A stretch of 10,389 nucleotides of DNA from Phoronis pallida (taxonomy: Eukaryota; Phoronida; Phoronidae): NCBI GenBank assembly GCA_028565715.1, contig JAOXYC010240347.1:1-10389 (forward strand), in the 5' to 3' direction. The translations under genes were made by a program, and so were the position numbers. Below are positions 7,663 to 10,389 of the stretch, one piece after another (position 1 is the first letter of the stretch; each line of letters starts with the position of its first letter). The notes beneath the pieces were generated by a model. The model made no database searches. It was not told the origin of the DNA and saw nothing but the letters and a program-made list of their open reading frames with translations.

Positions 7663-8019
7663 TGATAATGCATACAATATCCAGAGTCACGTCACCAAAA
7701 TGTGATCTAGAGTCACAGCACCAAAATGTGACTGATGATAACGCATACAATATACAGGGTCACGTCACCAAAATGTGATCTAGTCACAGCACCAAAATGT
7801 GACTGATGATAACGCATACAATATCCAGGGTCACGTCACCAAAATGTGATCCAGAGTCACAGCACCAAAATGTGACTGATGATAACGCATATAATATCCA
7901 GGGTCACGTCACCAAAATGTGATCCAGAGTCACAGCACCAAAATGTGACTGATGATAACGCATTTAATATCCAGGGTCACGACACCAAAATGTGATCCAG
8001 AGTCACAGCACCAAAATGT
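7657..8019 (+). repeat. Five-copy 73-bp tandem repeat in the 3' UTR, starting at the last codon
   Basis: Units lie at 7657-7729, 7730-7800 (71 bp, lacking an AG), 7801-7873, 7874-7946 and 7947-8019. They are nearly identical, differing at a few positions each. Each unit has three parts: a segment containing gactgatgataacgcat, then two related 26-bp halves of the form ccag(g/a)gtcac...caccaaaatgtga. The first unit includes the final Asp codon and the stop, so every copy carries the GAC-TGA-TGA-TAA sequence. In each unit agtcaca and tgtgact (or a close variant) can pair around the loop gcaccaaaa; the other half can form a similar stem (ggtcac with gtga-tc, with a wobble). The array lies before the poly(A) signals and should be in the mRNA. 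Confidence 0.95.
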
Positions 8020-8035
8020 AAACTTGAAGATCAAA

Positions 8036-8041
8036 AATAAA
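8036..8041 (+). promoter_or_regulatory. Poly(A) signal AATAAA (proximal)
   Basis: A canonical AATAAA lies 17 bases after the last tandem unit and about 370 bases after the dynein stop. A cleavage site some 10-30 bases downstream is expected, with T-rich sequence following (ctacctttatttatttcattttg). It is the likeliest end of the dynein mRNA. Confidence 0.65.
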
Positions 8042-8112
8042 GACACGATCCTTGTCATCTACCTTTATTTATTTCATTTTGACCATTGTATTTAATCTAG
8101 GCATTTTATGAA

Positions 8113-8118
8113 AATAAA
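8113..8118 (+). promoter_or_regulatory. Possible distal poly(A) signal AATAAA
   Basis: A second AATAAA lies 77 bases beyond the first in AT-rich DNA. It could serve as an alternative end of the dynein transcript, but the motif is frequent by chance in this base composition. Confidence 0.35.
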
Positions 8119-8698
8119 TCAGTTGAATCTTGAATTCATTTCAATGCAATCAAATTTTAATTAAAAATTTTACAAGCCAAATTATTTATCTTTTCATGGT
8201 AGGAACTGTATGCTTATTGAAAAATGTTATTTTATTGAAACACTTGATAACAAATTTTAAATGACCATTTTGATAGAATATTTTTATATGTTAACAGGGT
8301 TGTAAATTACCAGGGGTAAATTTTTGTTTTTTTTATTTCTTTTCTTTCTGATTACAAGGTATAGTTTTGTGTATGTTAAGGCATGTTAAAGCAGGAGGCC
8401 TGCGGGTTTGTTTCCCAGATCACTTCCACATCTGTCTGTATTTATCTTGTTTTTTAAAAATCTATTACTCATAGGAAATTTTTTCTTAATTATAATAAAT
8501 TATCAAATAAAGAATGTTAAATTAAGTTTAAAAATATTTAACAGCATACATCACTATATATTTACGAATCAATGTAGAATTATCAATTATTGAAATATGA
8601 CATTTTCATCCGTTTCTTTAACCACAGTTTTATCATTTTTCATTGCTAATTCGTGTTACTACCCTTGTTTATCAAAAAACACAAAATGACAAAGTTAA

Positions 8699-8869
8699 TA
8701 TGTTACAGTTGATCTCAGTTATCTCGACACCCCTTCAAGATATTTCATCAGGACACATGGGCCGCCTGCACAGAGATTTCTGGAAGAAGCGAAGGAAGTT
8801 ATTTGTTCAGTAAGGATGCAATTTGTTTCAGCAATTCCAACGGCGTTGGCCTCATTCAATAGCAGATAA
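8699..8869 (+). other. GC-richer patch with two overlapping short open frames, unidentified
   Basis: One frame has an ATG at 8700 and stops at 8811-8813 (37 residues, ending with the basic segment HRDFWKKRRKLFVQ). The +2 frame stays open from 8699 to the TAA at 8867 but has no ATG upstream; it includes SRYFIRTHGPPAQRFLEEAKE. The patch begins ttaCAGttgatctcagttatctcgac, which could be read as a splice acceptor or as the TA-flanked CAG end of a pogo-like DNA transposon, and has a possible donor (gtaagg) at 8809. I cannot identify either product. Confidence 0.3.
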
Positions 8870-9244
8870 TTTCACATTCATAAGTAGTGATGTATAGCGT
8901 TAAATGCTTACAATTATACAAAGAATTTATTTATTTTTTAATGTGTTTGAACTTGTTAATTAATGCCATGATCACCATGGCTGGTAAAAGGGATTGTTCA
9001 TTGTCTCTTGTTTTGATGGTCAAAACATATTCACTTACTTAGAGACTGAGACCAAAAGTCTACCTTTTATTTCTAATTGCTCTTCCATGAGGTTATTTTT
9101 ACCCTTTTAATAAAATTCCATGACAACAAGGTCCTTAAAATATTAAAGACAATTAAAAATACAATGTTGGAAAAACGACAATATGCCAACATGGAGACCC
9201 ATAGAACTGTTCAATACATTATTGTTCTTCTTCCATTGGTCAAT

Positions 9245-9286
9245 AAGCAATGCCATGGGCGCATATCAATTGCGTAGCTCTTGTTT
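9245..9286 (+). repeat. 42-bp dispersed repeat, copy 2
   Basis: Second copy of the repeat at 5996-6037, located about 1.2 kb beyond the dynein poly(A) signals. Sequences on both sides are T-rich in both copies but do not align clearly. Confidence 0.85.
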
Positions 9287-10028
9287 TTAGCTTAATAGCA
9301 ATCAATTGTTTTTCTAGATTGAAGTTATACATGTTTTCCATTGTCTTATTTTTTTTCATAGTAATGATTGACATTCCAGTATTTACATATTTTTTAGGAT
9401 TATGCATAGATGCTTTGTAAATGTTTTTATAAGAATTGTTCTTTAAGTCTAAATGAAGAAAAGTTATTTATACATTAATAAATTATTGTTATACAGTGTT
9501 TGTTTGAAAAAAAAAGGAAGAATAAATTCATACCGCATACGTAGGCTTCATTTCATGCAATAACAGCTTTGTAAAAGTTGCTTACGGTACTGCTGGGGGA
9601 GCCAAACTATCAACTTCTCTGACCTAATTGAAGCTAATCCCTTTGGTAACCCTAATACTTACTATAATGTTGTTCTTGATATCACACAAAAGCTTTAGTA
9701 AACACAAACACAAAAAATCTAACACTTGGATAACATCTGGAATTCTTAACTCTATTTGTATTTGTGATAAAATTATATAAAGAAATAAAATTTATTAAAT
9801 AATAATAAACAATCCTCTTTACAACAACTATAAAATCGTAATTATAATCAAATTTTGAAAGAAATTATGTTGGGCAAAACAAAGTTACTATCACCAGCTC
9901 AGTTTGGATTTTTTTCTTCAAATTCATCTGGAATATTTAACAATTACCTAATTTAATACTGGTTATCTTTTCTGTGAGAAAGTTGTATTTTTTTTTGATG
10001 GACTTTATTTTTTAACAAAAATACGTCA

Positions 10029-10054
10029 GTCCGTCCGTCGGTCCATCCATCCGT
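10029..10054 (+). repeat. Short (GTCC/ATCC) simple repeat
   Basis: Six or so degenerate tetranucleotides of the type gtccgtccgtcggtccatccatccgt. Such tracts often occur within dispersed repeats of invertebrate genomes, and the following text (gtttgacactgtg) may be part of one. Confidence 0.7.
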
Positions 10055-10389
10055 GTTTGACACTGTGTATGTTTTTTCATTTGAATATGATAGAACACAC
10101 CAAGATGAGTATTTCAAGCCATAAATTTAAACTCTTAATACTCTGGTTCAAAAACAATGAAATACAATGAAACTCTAAGGTGAGCTTTAATTTTGCAAAA
10201 AAACAAAATGTCCGGGTACCTAACTAGGCACAGTGCAAGCTAGACAGGAAAGATCCCGTCTCACAGCTAGCTATTGTGAGTTACGCGGGGTGATTGTCAA
10301 CTAAGTGCAAGCTATCAGCTGCATGGAGTGCCGAGTCTCATTTGAGTGTTGCATGACAAAGAAAAGGATTCAAACATACTAACCACTGT

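Larger units (their letters stand above)
8120..10389. other. 3' flanking DNA without a supported gene
   Basis: AT-rich DNA after the dynein poly(A) signals. Frames at 8408-8593 and 9077-9277 are short, AT-rich and have no recognisable domain. Contents I can name are the GC-richer open patch at 8699-8869, the 42-bp repeat copy at 9245, a (GTCC/ATCC)-type simple repeat at about 10029-10054 and an AGTGCAAGCTA direct repeat at 10232-10242 and 10304-10314. Confidence 0.7.

Noticed and set aside
7657-8019. CRISPR array
   Set aside because: Whole units are near-identical with no variable spacers, and the DNA is a eukaryotic 3' UTR.
8403-8417. B-box-like cgggtttgtttccca
   Set aside because: No A box or cloverleaf is found upstream at suitable spacing; a chance match or an old remnant.
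9077-9277. 66-codon open frame in the 3' flank
   Set aside because: AT-rich, no domain, and overlaps the 42-bp dispersed repeat at its end.
10360-10389. Possible minus-strand tRNA-like boxes at the window end (acagtggttag, tgtttgaatcc)
   Set aside because: The two motifs are almost adjacent instead of about 30-40 bases apart, and the element would run out of the window.

Overview
This window is animal (metazoan) nuclear DNA. It carries the 3' end of one spliced gene on the + strand, an axonemal dynein heavy chain. Six exons with GT-AG junctions (1996-2094, 3513-3695, 3952-4044, 4321-4494, 6729-6839 and 7453-7662 including the stop) join without a frame change into 289 C-terminal residues. 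These read as the AAA6-proximal helix and C-terminal domain of the single-headed inner-arm group (DNAH3/DNAH7/DNAH12), with DNAH3 the best guess from motifs such as the [11 protein letters not shown] block, the [10 protein letters not shown] block, [21 protein letters not shown] and the [15 protein letters not shown] end. The start of the gene lies outside the window.

The organism has motile cilia, AT-rich introns and many short repeats: foldback elements, a tRNA-headed SINE and a diverged array of 110-170 bp units. This suits a marine invertebrate, but the sequence alone does not fix the phylum.

Layout: 1-1995 is intron with four inverted-repeat (foldback) structures and no recognisable exon. 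1996-2094 is the first visible exon. 2095-3512 is an intron holding a tandem duplication of about 245-273 bp. 3513-4494 holds three exons separated by two short introns of about 260-275 bp. 4495-6728 is a 2.2 kb intron with a minus-strand tRNA-derived SINE, a diverged repeat array and one copy of a 42-bp dispersed repeat. 6729-6839 is an exon. 6840-7452 is an intron with hairpins, a short minisatellite and a CpG-rich purine/pyrimidine-alternating patch. 7453-7662 is the terminal coding exon. It runs directly into a 3' UTR made mostly of five 73-bp tandem units whose first copy contains the stop codon. Poly(A) signals follow at 8036 and 8113. From about 8120 to the end is AT-rich flanking DNA with no gene I can support; it has one GC-richer patch near 8700-8870 and a second copy of the 42-bp repeat.

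I see no operon, phage, CRISPR or defence system, and no convincing undescribed system. The most unusual structures are the stop-codon-anchored 3' UTR repeat with regularly spaced potential hairpins, and the cluster of long intronic foldbacks, one of which ends about 50 bp before a splice acceptor.
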